NCBI RefSeq assembly: GCF_022605165.1
Contig: NC_063070.1
Coordinates: 1,550,001 to 1,614,000, forward strand
Reading direction: 5' to 3'
Origin: Purpureocillium takamizusanense
Taxonomy: Eukaryota; Ascomycota; Sordariomycetes; Hypocreales; Ophiocordycipitaceae
DNA: 64,000 nucleotides
Positions 42,811-54,882 of this stretch are shown here, one piece after another. A program made the position numbers and the translations under genes. The notes under the pieces were generated by a model. The model was not told the origin of the DNA. It saw only the letters and a program-made list of their open reading frames with translations, and made no database searches. The stretch's first letter is position 1. The number at the start of each line of letters is the position of its first letter.

Positions 42811-44289
42811 TGTCTTGGTAGTTCTGTAGACGTGGGTGGGTTTTTTTGCTGGGGCTCGTTGTCTGCTGTCTCTCCGGCCGTGAGGTGACGACGAGCCGTT
42901 CTTGGTGTCTCGGGCGAGGGGCGGGGGTGCCGGCTCGAACTTTATTGCTGCGAAAGCTAGGATGAAAGTGCGATGCTCGGAACCCCTAAGAAGCGAGATG
43001 AGGCCAAACAGCTGCCGTGGCTCAGAGAGGAACAAACGAGGACACCAGCCGCTGCTAGGGCAGGCACAATTGGGGACGTGCGGGGGAAAGAAATGTGACG
43101 TTACCAGAACCAGGTACTGCACGATGCGGCCGGCAACAATATTGGAGAAATAAGCACTAGGCCACGGGAGGCCGATTCCCCAGAAGAACACCTTGTTTGT
43201 TACCCTGGCACCCGCTTCAGCCGTACATTTGCGTCTGCTTTAAACTGCCTGTTTGCAGACGCCTCGTGCACTGCGAGCTTGCTGTTATTGATGTTGGCCA
43301 GCGTTCTCGAGGTAACCTTGGGTAGCATTGGCTGGCTGGTTGGCTAATTATCCATTGTCGGAGCATCGAGACACGCAGTGGCATGCCAGCTGAGCCGCGT
43401 TATGCACGCTCGTCCCGTCTCACGCGGGCGAGGCGCCGCTGCGGCCCCTGCCGAGTTCGAGTTCGTACGGACCAAAAAGTCTGTGGGTGATCCAGAATGC
43501 GGTCGCACAGACCGGCTAGCGAACCGGATCTGCGGGAGCTCATGTCTGTCCTGGGCCTGGAACAGACCCCAACGTTTGATCCGTCAGAAGTCAAACGATG
43601 CATCGCAGTCATGGTAGCTGCCGTTCCGTCAACCTTGCCGTGCTCAAAGCACTGAACGAGCATCCATCACCTGACGGCATGGAAGGCTCGTGACATTGAT
43701 GCCGAAGGCGCGAGCCAGATTGACTAACAAAACCCTTGCTCGCCAGTAAGCGAAGTTGCTGCATCTTGCGTCTCCATCCAAATATGTGGTGTCAATGCTC
43801 GTGGGGACGGTCAGAGATGCCTGTCTGTGTTACACTCGCCTGCGCTGAACGTGCCATCGAGAAGCCGGCTCCAACGCACGTCGTATATCTCACAAGCAAT
43901 GATGGGCACAGGGGATTGAGACTGCCTACAGACGGTTCGTGTTGCGGCTCCATCATAGAGCGCATTCGTTTCGCGACCCGCGTGAAGGAGATGGGGAGAA
44001 CAAGATGAAGCTTGTGACACGGAGGCTACCTATGGAAGCGGTGTCGCGCGGAACGCACTTGGATGAACTTCCTTCGCACCTTCCCTCGAATGCCAGAGTC
44101 ACGTGGGGGGCTCGTCTGACAACCTGGCGCTGCATTTCTCACATGGTTTCACCAGACTCGCCCCCGGCGTTGTTCATCGTCCGTCATCAATCGATGTGGG
44201 GTAGTCCTTCATGGATACCAATCTCGGCCCTGAATCTGCATTCAAAACCGACCGACACCGTTGCACGACGGTATGTGCCCTTCGTCAAG
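42811..44289. other. Intergenic region
   Basis: About 1.5 kb between two minus-strand genes, CBM9-like on the left and the permease on the right. An ORF at 43939-44430 on the plus strand overlaps the permease end and is rejected. I see no gene, RNA or repeat. Confidence 0.5.
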
Positions 44290-46678
44290 CTAGTCTTCGT
44301 GGACACCCTCCGCAGGTACGAGGTTGACACGCGGCCCGGTGAAGTTCTTCCGTCCATCCACGATCCACTGGATGACGGAAATGATGACAATGATGGCGAA
44401 CGCGACGACGCAGTAGTCTACACTAGTTAGCGACGCGGCGTTTCAGAGCTTGGAGAAGCGCACTCATGTTGGTCCCAGTCACCGGCAGGCCTGGCGGGAA
44501 GAGGAATAGCACCGTCGTCAGCGAGATATACGCGAGCGAGATGATGTCGGCGGTCCACCCCAACCAGTTGGGCAACCGCCACTTCCTCTCGGGCAATGTG
44601 TTGCGGCCCTGCAGGCAATTGACGGCAATGGGCATGGCGTAAGAGAGGTCAAGCGCGACCACAGACCCGGCGATGATGGCGTTGAAGGCGCTACACTTGT
44701 CAGTTCCAGCGTTTAGATGTCGAGGCTGCGTGCCATCCTACCTAGTAGAGCCCAGAAAGATGAGCCCAAAGATGATGACCACGCCGGAAGTCAGGATGAG
44801 GGCGTTGAGCGGTAGGCCCAGGCGCGGATGGACCTTGGCGAAGAACCGCGAGGCCGGAAGGCCGCCGTCTCTGGTTCAATCAGCATCGTTTTGCCGTCAA
44901 GACGCGGCGGAGACGTACCTCGCAAAGGCGAAAATCATGCGGCTGCTTGTGGTCATGACGCTCAGGGTCGCGAAGACGAGGCACACGAGTGGCAGCCTGC
45001 AAAATCAGCATCGAGCAGACCACCGCTTTGCAGTGTTAATCTCCGGACGGCTTACATCAAGAGGCAGATCGCCCCGGCATTGCTTTTGGTCGCGTGGATG
45101 AGAATCTGCAGCAGGGGCCCAGCCGCCGAAGTGATCACGTCGCTGATGTTGCCCGAAACGAACAGTAGCACTATCAAGAAGATGGCGCCGGTAAAGGTGC
45201 CGATGCCAACGCAGACAATCATGATCTTGGGCCCTTCGCTGGATGCGCCAGGGATTTCTGTGCCAGTTAGCAGATGTCAACGAGGCTAGAGGCAATGTTC
45301 AAGTACCTTCAATCATGTGCGCCACCGCATCCTGGCTCTATTAGCAAAAGATGAGCTGCAAGGCATGGCAGGTTGACTCACAAATGCCGTCACACCGAGA
45401 CCGCCTTGGAGGAGCTGTGCTGTGTGAGCGCGAGTCTACAATGTGCGAACGCTCACTTACACCCAGGAGCCACGCAACGCCATCGGGCCCTATTAGTGAA
45501 CGTCAGCATCCACTATACTCTAGTTGCGTGCTCACAAAGACCTACACCCTGTCTGGTTGATGAAATCGCAAAAGACAAAATACGCCGAGTTGTAATCGGG
45601 CGCAGCGCAGGCCAGCACCGTGATGGAGACGACAACGAAGCCGCCAATGGACCAGATGAAGGCGCCCCGGTAAATGAGGGGGAGCAGGGAGTTCATGCAG
45701 GCATTGATGACAAAGGACAGCAGTGTCAGTCCAATGTAGATGAGGAACTGGTGCCAGCGTTGCGGCTCATACGACTGATGTGCTGTCGTCAGCGCAATTA
45801 CAAGTTTGTGGTACGTGCGGTTGCTGGGTACCGGATGCAGGGCTGAGATGACGCCAACGATGAGCTGGCTCGAGAGCAAGGCATTGGTAGCCACGAGTGC
45901 AACCTAAGGTACGCATGTTATTGAATAATTTCCATGGAGACGATGTGTGCTTCGTATGCAGGGAACATACCCAGCCGGCGACGTTTATCCAGCCGGTGAC
46001 CCAGGACAGGATCGCGACCCATTTGGGCCAAGAAACTAGACGGTCAGTCTACCTCGCCCGCGGCGAGCGAGGGAAAACCACATACTGACTGCGTCTGTCA
46101 ATATGGAATAGGTGGGAGGGGGCTCGAGTTTAGAGCTTACCAGCGACCCAATGATACTGACCACCAGCCCTGCGGCTTGTCAGTCCACACGGAAGACGCT
46201 TCCCGAGTTGAACAAGAGAACATACGTCGGGTACGCCGATAGAAATTCCGCAAGCGAAGCCGCGATGCATAGGTTGCAAACGCCGGCCGTCACGAGACCT
46301 GGCAAGTCAGCTTTGCATGCATCAATGCAACCCTATTGGAGCGGGGGGGCACATACCCCATACGACGCTCGTGCTGCCGCCGGATGTGAGACTTATTGAA
46401 AGACTTGCAGAGAGCGCAGTCCAAGACTGCAGATGTTAGGCCACTGCCGCCGCTGCGGGTGAGTGGTCAAGTGTTTGCCGGTGGGACTCACATTTAGTAC
46501 CGCAAATGCCAGCCCCAGCATAGACCTGCGGATACGCTATGTTAACCTTCTTCAGTGGCGCACGTCTGTGCTCTGCATTTAGCAGTACTTACAGCGTGGA
46601 AAAGTTGCGCTTCAGCTCGGGCTGGTGGCCCATGGCCGCGAGCTGCGCGTCGTCCTCCTGCTCGTATTCCTGTTTCAT
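44290..46678 (-). CDS. APC-family amino-acid/GABA-type permease, 14 introns
   Basis: A 12-helix plasma-membrane permease of 521 aa. The fifteen exons (minus strand) are 46678-46593, 46525-46492, 46426-46357, 46298-46226, 46169-46141, 46035-45971, 45903-45546, 45489-45461, 45414-45382, 45331-45307, 45257-45056, 44996-44919, 44870-44742, 44690-44464 and 44417-44290. Every junction restores a known motif of the Uga4/ACT-type family: FAVLNSWTALSASLSISL, AEFLSAYPTAGGQYHWVAV, SWPKWVAILSWVTGWINVAGW, QTGWPDGVAWLLGLLQGG, TTSSRMIFAFARDGGLPASR and TNMNYCVVAFAIIVII. All 14 introns are GT-AG. Five exons are only 25-34 nt long. The gene is divergent from a polyamine oxidase. It probably imports amino acids, GABA or choline; the substrate is not readable. 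Confidence 0.92.
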
Positions 46679-47612
46679 GGTGACTAGAGACCAACTGACA
46701 ACAAACAAGTGACAGACGGATAGACAGACGGGCAGAGTCGAGAGGCAGTCAGATCGGCCCTGGAAAGCGAGGGCATATGAGCAGGCCCCGCCGATTGAGG
46801 CAAATGACGGAGCGCGCGGGCGTCCGACACTATCGTCCTGCGGCGCCGAGAAATCCGGACTCCCAAGGATGGTGGTCTGCGATAGCTAGCTGCTTTGGGC
46901 CCGCCGTGGCGGATCTGTTGGTAGTTATCGCAGCTGCCACATAACCGAATGGTGATGAGGCGGCGAGGCCCCACGGGGTATTATCACCGCGAGCGGCGAT
47001 GCCTCCACCGATGATCCGTAAGGAACAGCGTGCGGGGAAGTGGGGAGCCCAGCAATCAGGGCTCCAGGCGAAGAGCTGGGCCACGAGAGTCAGGGTGGGT
47101 TCGGTGGAGATGCCACGGCATGGATTCAGGAGAGTCAGGGGCATGGGTGATAACGGAGTTGCGTCCGGGCAGCGCCGTGGACCGCGCGGAGTGGGTTCGT
47201 CGAGCCGAGCTGTCACTCGATGCGATCATCCAGATGAGACGGCTATCCGCTGGCGATTCGTGGACGTGTGTCAGCCGAGCACGCGGCAGGGATGACCAGG
47301 ATCGACTGCAGCTGCAAGGCGTGCACGAGATTTGCGTCTGATGCCGGCGGAGGGCGGGGATCGTGCATGTAGCGCGGGTGCGACACAAGACGATGACTCC
47401 GCCCAGCAAAGAAGAAAGGACTGCCGAGGGCCTGGTCGACGAGAGTTTGTTGTGTCGCAAACCCTATCCGGCGAATGAATGGCTTTTTGCCTCGCGCGGT
47501 ACATGTATAAGATGGCCGCCGCGGCGCGATGCCCGAGACCCATCTACGAGTGCCGTGTCTCGACTCGATCAATTGACTCGCTTGGCTCGATTGCGCTTTT
47601 GTCTGCTGTTCG
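46679..47612. promoter_or_regulatory. Divergent promoter, permease / polyamine oxidase
   Basis: A 934-base region between two head-to-head starts. Short frames on both strands have no domain. No TATA box stands out close to either start. It should hold the regulatory sites of both genes. Confidence 0.5.
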
Positions 47613-49555
47613 ATGTTTTTCAAGTCGCCCTTGTGTGTTCTCGCCGCGGCCGCGGTCTTGTGCGAGAGCGCTACCGCCGCCGCCGCCGCCACTGGCAGTG
47701 ACAGAAATAAGCATGGCGCTTGTCGTAAGACGACCGTAGCCATCTTGTAAGTGTGATTCCAAACTCCAGGGCATGTCTCAGGGCAATTTTCGCGGACTGA
47801 TGTCTGTCTAAAGGGGCGGAGGCATGGCCGGCGTGACGGCCGCTGTAAGTCCATTGACATATCCACCAGGCCTCACTTCCGAGTGCTGCTCTGTGCCAAG
47901 TAGAGAGGGCTGACAGGACGCAGCAAGCATTGCACAACTCGTCCATCTCCGACCTTGTCATCATCGAATACCGGGACCAGATCGGCGGCCGGGCACAGCA
48001 CACCACGTTTGGCAAGCAGAAGGATGGATCGCCATATACGGTTGAGCTGGGTGCCAACTGGGTGCGTTGGCCGCCCAGCGCCCCATCATCCGTCCGTCTC
48101 GCTGACCTCCTCCGCAGATACAAGGACTTGGCAAGCCAGGCGGGCCGGAGAACCCTGTGTGGACCTTTGTGAGTGCATGATGCAATACATTTGCATTCGT
48201 TTTGCGACTGCGTGACACGGGCTCATTACCAGCCCAGTCCAAAAAGCATAGCCTCAAGAACACCTACTCCAACTACAGCTCCATCTTGACGTACAATGAG
48301 ACCGGGTACACCGACTACAGCCACCTCCTCGACGAGTACGAGACTGCCGCCAATGGCATGACCATCGAGGCCGGGCGCCTGCTGGCCGAGAACCTGCAGG
48401 ACCAGAGCGCCCGCACCGGTCTGGCCCTGGCCGGCTGGAACCCGAAGCACTCGGACATGGCTGCCCAGGCTGTCGAGTATTGGAGCTGGGGTGAGTGTTC
48501 ATCAAACAACCCATGCGAACAATGCTGACAACTCAGACTGGGAGGCTGCGTTTCCTCCAGAGCAGTCGTCCATGATCTTTGGCGCCGCAGGCAACAATCT
48601 CACGTTCAGCCAGTTCAGCGACGAAAACAATCTGGTCATCGACCCCCGTGGGTACAGCGCCATCATCGACGGTGAGGCGGCGACGTTCCTCGGAAAGGGC
48701 GACAAGCGCCTGATGCTCAACACCAAGGTTGTCAATGTCGCGCACTCGGACCACGGCGTCACGGTGCACAACGAGGACGGAAGCTGTGTGTCCGCCGCAT
48801 ACGCCATCTGCACCTTCTCTCTCGGCGTGTTGCAAAGCGATACCGTCAAGTGGCAACCTGAGCTACCGAAGTGGAAGGAGACCTCGATTCAAAAGTTTAG
48901 CATGGGCACGTACACCAAAATCTTCTACCAGTTCAACGAGACGTTCTGGCCTGGCGATACGCAATACTTTCTCTTCGCATCGCCGTCGACGCGAGGCTCC
49001 TGGGCGATCTGGCAGTCGCTCTCCACGGAGGGTTTCCTGCCAGGGTCCAACATCATCTTCGCGACCGTGACCAACGACGAGTCCTACCGCATCGAGCAGC
49101 TCTCCGACGAGAGGGCCAAGCAGGAGGGTCTCGCCGTCCTGCGGCAAATGTTCCCCGACAAGCACATTCCAGAGCCCCTCGCCTTCATGTTTCCGCGGTG
49201 GACCAAGACGGAGTGGTCCTACGGCAGCTACTCCAACTGGCCCGTCGGCACCACGCTCGAGATGCACCAAAACCTGCGCGCCAACGTCGGGCGGTTGTGG
49301 TTCGCGGGCGAGGCAACGAGCGCGGAGTACTTTGGCTTCCTACACGGTGCGTGGTTCGAAGGCCGCGAGGCCGGCGAACAGGTTGCGGGACTGCTGCAGA
49401 ACCGGTGCGTCAAGGTATACAATGACAAGGAGATGTGCGGTGAGAGGACGCGATACGAGGACCTGCACGGGACGTCGCCGTTGCACCACTACAACCTGCT
49501 GAACGGCTGGGCAACAAGCAGCTTTTTCGCGAGCAAGCGAAGGCGGGATGCATAG
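47613..49555 (+). CDS. Secreted FAD-dependent polyamine oxidase
   Basis: The exons are 47613-47746, 47814-47844, 47924-48061, 48118-48168, 48238-48490 and 48537-49555, giving 541 aa. A signal peptide (FKSPLCVLAAAAVLCESATA) is followed by the FAD motif assembled across two introns: VAILGGGMAGVTAAQAL. Next come IGGRAQ, VELGANWIQGLGKPGGPENPV, NTYSNYSSILTYNETG, ICTFSLGVLQSD and GRLWFAGEATSAEYFGFLHG, all typical of amine oxidases. The acceptor at 48237 rather than 48232 keeps frame with SKKHSLKN. Many N-glycosylation sites support secretion. It oxidises spermine, spermidine or acetylated forms, producing H2O2 and aminoaldehydes. The divergent permease may take up a product or related amine. Confidence 0.93.
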
Positions 49556-50015
49556 CTAGTCGGGATTCGCTGACCCAGTGTATGTTCTGATCCGATTCGA
49601 CTTTTTATGTTTACCGCGGTGGAGATGCCAGGGCAAATTGCATCTCTGCCAGTTACTATTGCGGTTGCACACCTCATACTTCGCTTCGTAGCTCCGCCGG
49701 ACAGTCGGCTACGGCCACTCGGCACGGCATTGCCACGTTTTGTGGCGATGATGACGACCTCGAAGCGATGCCGTTTTGACCATTTCGGAAGGCGATTGTG
49801 CAGTAGATGACGGTGGGACGTTCCTAAATAGGTTGGTTGACGCCATATGGCTCATTCAAGACGACAGTCGTCGATCACCCGTCGCGCCGTCGGCACGATA
49901 CGGCCGACCGACGTCTTAGCGACACGCCGACTATGTAACTTACGAACTATATAAACCTCCAACCCGCGGTGCGAGTTGCAAGTCACGACGGCATTCGAAT
50001 CGCCAATTAAGCATC
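49556..50015. promoter_or_regulatory. Promoter of the beta-helix protein gene
   Basis: TATATAAA at 49948-49955 lies about 60 bases before the next ATG and is the likely core promoter. The rest is the 3' flank of the polyamine oxidase gene. Confidence 0.55.
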
Positions 50016-52007
50016 ATGGTCGCCCTTGAATTCATTCTTGCCTTGTTGTGTCTCAGCGTCGCGGCCAAGGACCATTACTTTGACGGTTCGGCTGCGAGTA
50101 ACGGTGATGGTAGCTCGTCATCGCCATTCAACACCCTTGCGGGGGTCCGCAACTTGCACCTCAGCCCCGGAGACAACATCTTGCTCCGGCGCGGAACCAA
50201 ATTCACTCAGGCTCTGGAGATCCGGGTTGGCGGCTCCGCGACATCCCCGATTACCATCCAGCCGTACGGCGACAATGGCTCAGCACCACCCGTGGTCGCG
50301 GCGCAACCAGAGCAGCTAAGCAGTATCCTGATCGACAGTGTATCGCACATCGTTGTCCAGGATATTGAGGTGACCAACCGGGGCGACAATAAGACCGCCC
50401 GCCGCGGAGTGTACGTCTATGCTAAGGACGCCGGCGAGGTCAGGGGCATCACCCTGCGCCGGCTTTACATCCATAACGTAGAAGGCTATATGCCATCCAC
50501 AACAACGGGAGGGCTTCCCGTAGGTAAGTATGCCAATGCCTCCGGAGGCATCGTCATCGAGGCGGCGGGAAACTCCACACCTACGTACTTCACCGACGTG
50601 CTCATCGAAGACAACGTCATTGAGGCGGTAGGTCGCCAGGGTATCTACACATGGACCAACTGGTGCCGCAGAGAAGCGCTGGCGCAGTTTTGGTACTCGC
50701 TGTGCTCACAAAACTGGTATCCCTCGACCGGGTTGCGCATAAGAGGTAATCGCCTGTATAATATCAGCGGGGACGGCATCGTGGTAAAGGGGCACGTTGG
50801 CGCCCTGACTGAGGGCAATCGCGTGACGACGTTTAACAATGGATCCGGGGGTAACAACGCCGGTATCTGGGCCGCAAACAGTGACGGCAGCGTGTTTCGC
50901 CACAATGTCGTATCGGGGGGCAAAACGACCAAGGACGGTAAGTCTCCTGTTTCCATTCGAAAGGCCGGCATTCTGACGCACACAGGCATGTCCTACGATG
51001 TCGATCACTCGACGTCGGGCACCATCTTTGAATACAACGTCTCTCACGATAACGAGGGCGGCTTCTTCCTGCTTTGCCCATACGACAAGCCCACGCGCAA
51101 CTTCACTATCCGATACAATTTGTCGGTCAACGATCGGGCACGCGTCTTTCAGATCTGCTCAGGAAACCTGGTAGGAGGGAAGATCTACAAGAACACAGTC
51201 GCCACTGGCGAAGGGCTGTCTCCGCAGCTCGTCACAGCGCCCAAGGGCCTAAGCCTGGATGTGCTCTTCGCGGACAATATTATTCGCAAGTCTGGCGCCG
51301 GCCGGGTCGGCTGGACCCTCGACAGCCCACAGTTCAACGTTACCAGAAACGCGTTTTACGGCGCCATCGACACGTATCCCGACGCGGTCGACTCTGTCAC
51401 GGCGGCACCGGGCCTCGCAGCGCCGGGACTACGGGATCCGAAAGCGTACCGGCTGCTGGCTGGCTCGCCATCGCTGGGGTCGGCGAGTGAGGTATCTAGC
51501 GATGCGCAGACAGATTTCTTCGGCAACCCGACGGCCGCGCACAAGAATCTTGGCTTCTATAGCGGCGAAGGAACAAATGTGCCGCAGTGGATCAGCGCGT
51601 TCGACGACGGCAGCCTCTCGGGATGGAGCACAACGGGTTCTGTCTCCGTCGTCGCTGACCCGGCGGGCGACCTCGGCATGTCGGCTCAGGTAGCGGCCGG
51701 CGGCAAGCTGGCTCGTGACGTGACTTCTGCACCCGGCCTGCGCCTGGATGCGCGAGTACGTGTCTCGCAGGCGGAGAGCGGCGCGTCAGTGTCTCTGGGG
51801 ACGCACTCCGTGAGCTTGGGGGACATTGCACCCGCAGACGTTGGGGTTTGGCTGGTCTTGGAGCTGACGGTGACGACCGAGGGGGCGAGTGCGGTGCTAG
51901 ACGGTCAGCCTGTAGCGGTTTCGACAAAGGCAGAGGGATCGGGCGTTGCGGTTGTAGCAGGGCAGACGGCGATCTTTGTGGACGACGTGTTTGTCGCGAA
52001 GCTGTGA
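50016..52007 (+). CDS. Secreted right-handed beta-helix protein (PbH1 repeats)
   Basis: An intronless gene of 663 aa. The signal peptide is MVALEFILALLCLSVAAK. DHYFDGSAASNGDGSSSSPF is the usual start of lyase-like beta-helix proteins (G-DGSS-SPF). Repeated strands with Asn/Asp-Val-Ile spacing run over residues ~30-480 (VVQDIEVTNRGDN, VLIEDNVIEAVGRQGIY, LRIRGNRLYNISGDGIVV, GIWAANSDGSVFRHNVV). Residues ~505-663 look like a separate beta-sandwich end (LDGQPVAVSTKAEGSGVAVV, IFVDDVFVAKL). The architecture suggests a polysaccharide lyase or epimerase acting on wall or plant polymers, but no catalytic motif is certain. Confidence 0.85.
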   Translation: MVALEFILALLCLSVAAKDHYFDGSAASNGDGSSSSPFNTLAGVRNLHLSPGDNILLRRGTKFTQALEIRVGGSATSPITIQPYGDNGSAPPVVAAQPEQLSSILIDSVSHIVVQDIEVTNRGDNKTARRGVYVYAKDAGEVRGITLRRLYIHNVEGYMPSTTTGGLPVGKYANASGGIVIEAAGNSTPTYFTDVLIEDNVIEAVGRQGIYTWTNWCRREALAQFWYSLCSQNWYPSTGLRIRGNRLYNISGDGIVVKGHVGALTEGNRVTTFNNGSGGNNAGIWAANSDGSVFRHNVVSGGKTTKDGKSPVSIRKAGILTHTGMSYDVDHSTSGTIFEYNVSHDNEGGFFLLCPYDKPTRNFTIRYNLSVNDRARVFQICSGNLVGGKIYKNTVATGEGLSPQLVTAPKGLSLDVLFADNIIRKSGAGRVGWTLDSPQFNVTRNAFYGAIDTYPDAVDSVTAAPGLAAPGLRDPKAYRLLAGSPSLGSASEVSSDAQTDFFGNPTAAHKNLGFYSGEGTNVPQWISAFDDGSLSGWSTTGSVSVVADPAGDLGMSAQVAAGGKLARDVTSAPGLRLDARVRVSQAESGASVSLGTHSVSLGDIAPADVGVWLVLELTVTTEGASAVLDGQPVAVSTKAEGSGVAVVAGQTAIFVDDVFVAKL

Positions 52008-52231
52008 AGAATCTCGCGTTAGCCAGCGTGCGAAGTTCGAACCTCACCGCGTGAGACCGGCATCCTAGATCTGAGCAGCGCTTCTTTTTTACTCGCTCTC
52101 GTCTATTCATCGGCAATGTAAGGGCAACGCCCTGCCTTGAGACTCACAACGTTATTAAGCCGTGTCCTCTCAACCCCGGGCTGCAAAGGATCGTCAGATC
52201 GGACTCACGTTAAACAACCAAGGCGACCATC

Positions 52232-53454
52232 ATGGCCACCTGCAACGGAATCATCACGATGCGTCGCCATGACCTCGCCAACCTGCGTGCGTTCCTGACA
52301 GGCCTCGTCATCGTGCACCACACCTCGACCTGCTATGGCGGCTCCAGCCAAAGCCAGTACGAGTCGGGCGTCGCCCGGGGCCACCACATCGCTGCTGTAC
52401 ATCAACGCCTTCGACCAGTCAATCTTCATCGGGCTCTTCTTCTGGGTCTCCGGGCGCGTGTCAGCGCAGTCGTTCCGCTGGCTCGACGTGACGTGGACCA
52501 TGTGCTGGGCCTTTGTCAGGGGCAAGCTGCTCAGTCTGGGGCTGCCTTGGGCCATCTACACCTTGGTGGTGCTCACTGTCGTGCCGATGGCGGCGCATCC
52601 GATCTGGAAGCTGGTGTCAGTCAGTCGGCAGCTCGCGGAAGTACTACACGGCCGTGAACGCCGTCAAAGGGGCCAGCGTGGTCCACTTGCCAACTTGCTG
52701 CTGCTTGACGTCGCTGCTGCGCTGACGGTGACGAATGAGGCTCGCGAGAGCATATCTACCGGGAATCCCACGACGGATGGGTCCGCCCCTAGAGCTTTGC
52801 CTTTTTGGTATGGCATGGCTCGTCGATGGGGCTGGGTCGGCGTCGCCGGCGTGTCGTTCCTTGTTCGCCTGCGCTACCCAGTGGGCGAGACGATCAAGCC
52901 CGTCGCGCTGCAGCCCAGCTATGCGGCGCAATACATCTTTGCATACGCCATGGGATTCGTATCGCTGGGGCTGGGACCGATCTTTACTGTACCCTTTGTT
53001 GCGGTGAAGCCTGAGCGCGATGATACCAGGCCATCAACGACTGGGGGAAGACTCATCTCGTCATCGCTCATCTCCCCCACTACTATTCTGCTGGTGTGGC
53101 TGCTGCCGCGACTATGGACCGGTGGCAGCAGCTCTGCAGTGCAAATGTGCAGGATGGCGAGCGGGCCGGCCCCCTGGGTGGTTGGAATCTCTATGCACTT
53201 CTGCACGCGATATGGAACGATGCCTCCGTCGGGCTCGTCGGCCCGGCCTCATGGCCTACTTTGAGGCCAGCCACGGCGCGCCTGCCATGTCTGCGACGTT
53301 TCAGACCGAATACTCGTGCGGGGCATTCTTGTTGCACTTGCTTCCGTGCGGATTGATAGAGACGGCCTTGGATGCGATCCTGACATGCAGTCCATCCGGT
53401 GCAATGAGAAGTTCCGCCGTGCGGAGGCACAGCAGCCTGGTCATAAATTCATAA
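52232..53454 (+). pseudogene. Acyltransferase-3 family pseudogene with several frameshifts
   Basis: Fragments of one multi-helix acyltransferase-3 (OpgC-like) protein occur in order on the plus strand but in changing frames. RRHDLANLRAFLTGLVIVHH is at the start in one frame (from 52232). LLYINAFDQSIFIGLFFWVS follows in a second frame. The KYYTAVNAVKGASVVHLP segment lies in another frame, then LLLLDVAAAL in the second frame again, then WVGVAGVSFLVRLRYPVGE and YIFAYAMGFVSLG. GGWNLYALLHAIWNDASVGL and GLMAYFEASHGAPAMSATF near the end are again in different frames. At least four shifts are needed; the back-and-forth one near 52650-52710 is not intron-like. The gene is therefore probably dead, unless assembly errors explain it. 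Confidence 0.75.
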
Positions 53455-54882
53455 TGACCGGCAATGAGGGCGCCCTTGATGTGGTTGGATCGTTTGCCAC
53501 TGCAAAGCTCCTGCTCACCAAGCTTCCTGTATTGAGTCGGATCGTATGAGCGGCGATATCCGACAATAGGTGTGGCAGGAGAACTATGAAATGCTGTCCT
53601 TGGCAAGATGAAGTACAGTATAGTACTGCGTCGTCTAAAGTACTGCGTACATGAGCTTGTAAAGGTGCGGCACAACACGTGGGCATGCGCATTGTTCTCA
53701 TCCCTTGGTGGTAGGGATGCATGCGCTCACTCTGTTTGAAACGCGGTCCTGTTTCGTTTCTGACCTTTTCATCCAATCTATGTATTCATGTCAACCCCAT
53801 AAATTTGTGTTGGCAAGCTTCATGCTGTACCCCAAACTACAAACCCATACCCTGTGTCACCTCATCACGCGCGCGAGGGGCACTCATGGTTCGGGCATGT
53901 CTGCACCTCCTTCCATCATCGTGGACCACAATCTCGCGTTACATGCTGTCGTTTCAGCCTCCTGTATTTTGTGATGGGCGGCGAGAAGAAGGGCATTGCC
54001 AAGGTTTGCTAACCTACACAGGAAGTTGACGCATTGATGTCAATTGATGACAGCGATTTAGCCTGAAACGTCGATACCTGGCGATGACAGGAAGAGAGCC
54101 GGATTTGCGAAGCAACACAATCCATGAGCGACCTGCCTGATTGCCTAGAGCGCGTGCGATCGCGCACGACCACTTTCGGCCCTTTCCGCACGCCCAAGGA
54201 AAGCCGATTGTTGAAGAATGGACTTTACCGTGCGTGAATGGGAAGCCTTGTGGGTCTGGTCGGAGAGTCTCAAGACTGGAGTCAAGTGCGTTGGTAGTCT
54301 CTTCAGGGTCTGGCTCCTGCAACCTCATCATGCTGTCTCAGAAACTCTAGTGGGCGCCAGTGTCTGGTGCTCACATGCAACAACGCGGTCCTACGCTTGC
54401 AAGATTAGGCATGCGATCCTTCGTCCTTCGCGCTGGTTCTTCCACCAATGGAACCATGGTAATGCAGGCATTGCAAGAGGCGTACCGTGGGAAGCTTCAT
54501 TGAGAAGAACTCGAGTAGTCACTTTTGGCGTAGTAATTGCCCGACTCGGAACCGTAGTGGAACCAACAACACAACGCATTGACGGCCGGCGGCACCACGG
54601 CGACGAGATTCGGTAGGTCCCATGCGTCCAATTTCAACAACGATTAGGTCAATATGTACGCCGGGCATGGGACGTTGAAGAGCCGCGACCGGGGCATCAG
54701 TATGCTGGTTTTGAAAACTATAAAGGAGGGAGTGCTGGAATCCCAAAATAACGGTTCTATTCAAGTCTAAACCTCGACCTGATTGCCCCTGAGACTTTGA
54801 CCCTGAGCGGCCTATTTCACACGCAATTTGTTGCAACTACGTATTCACTTGACTAAACTCGAGTACTCTGAAGACCGCCAAA
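53455..54882. promoter_or_regulatory. Promoter region of cerato-platanin gene
   Basis: About 1.4 kb without a recognisable gene. A TATA-like box (TATAAAG, 54719-54725) lies about 160 bases before the cerato-platanin ATG. Confidence 0.5.

Noticed and set aside
43939..44430. 163-codon plus-strand frame near the permease end
   Set aside because: It overlaps the last permease exons on the opposite strand, which are motif-supported.
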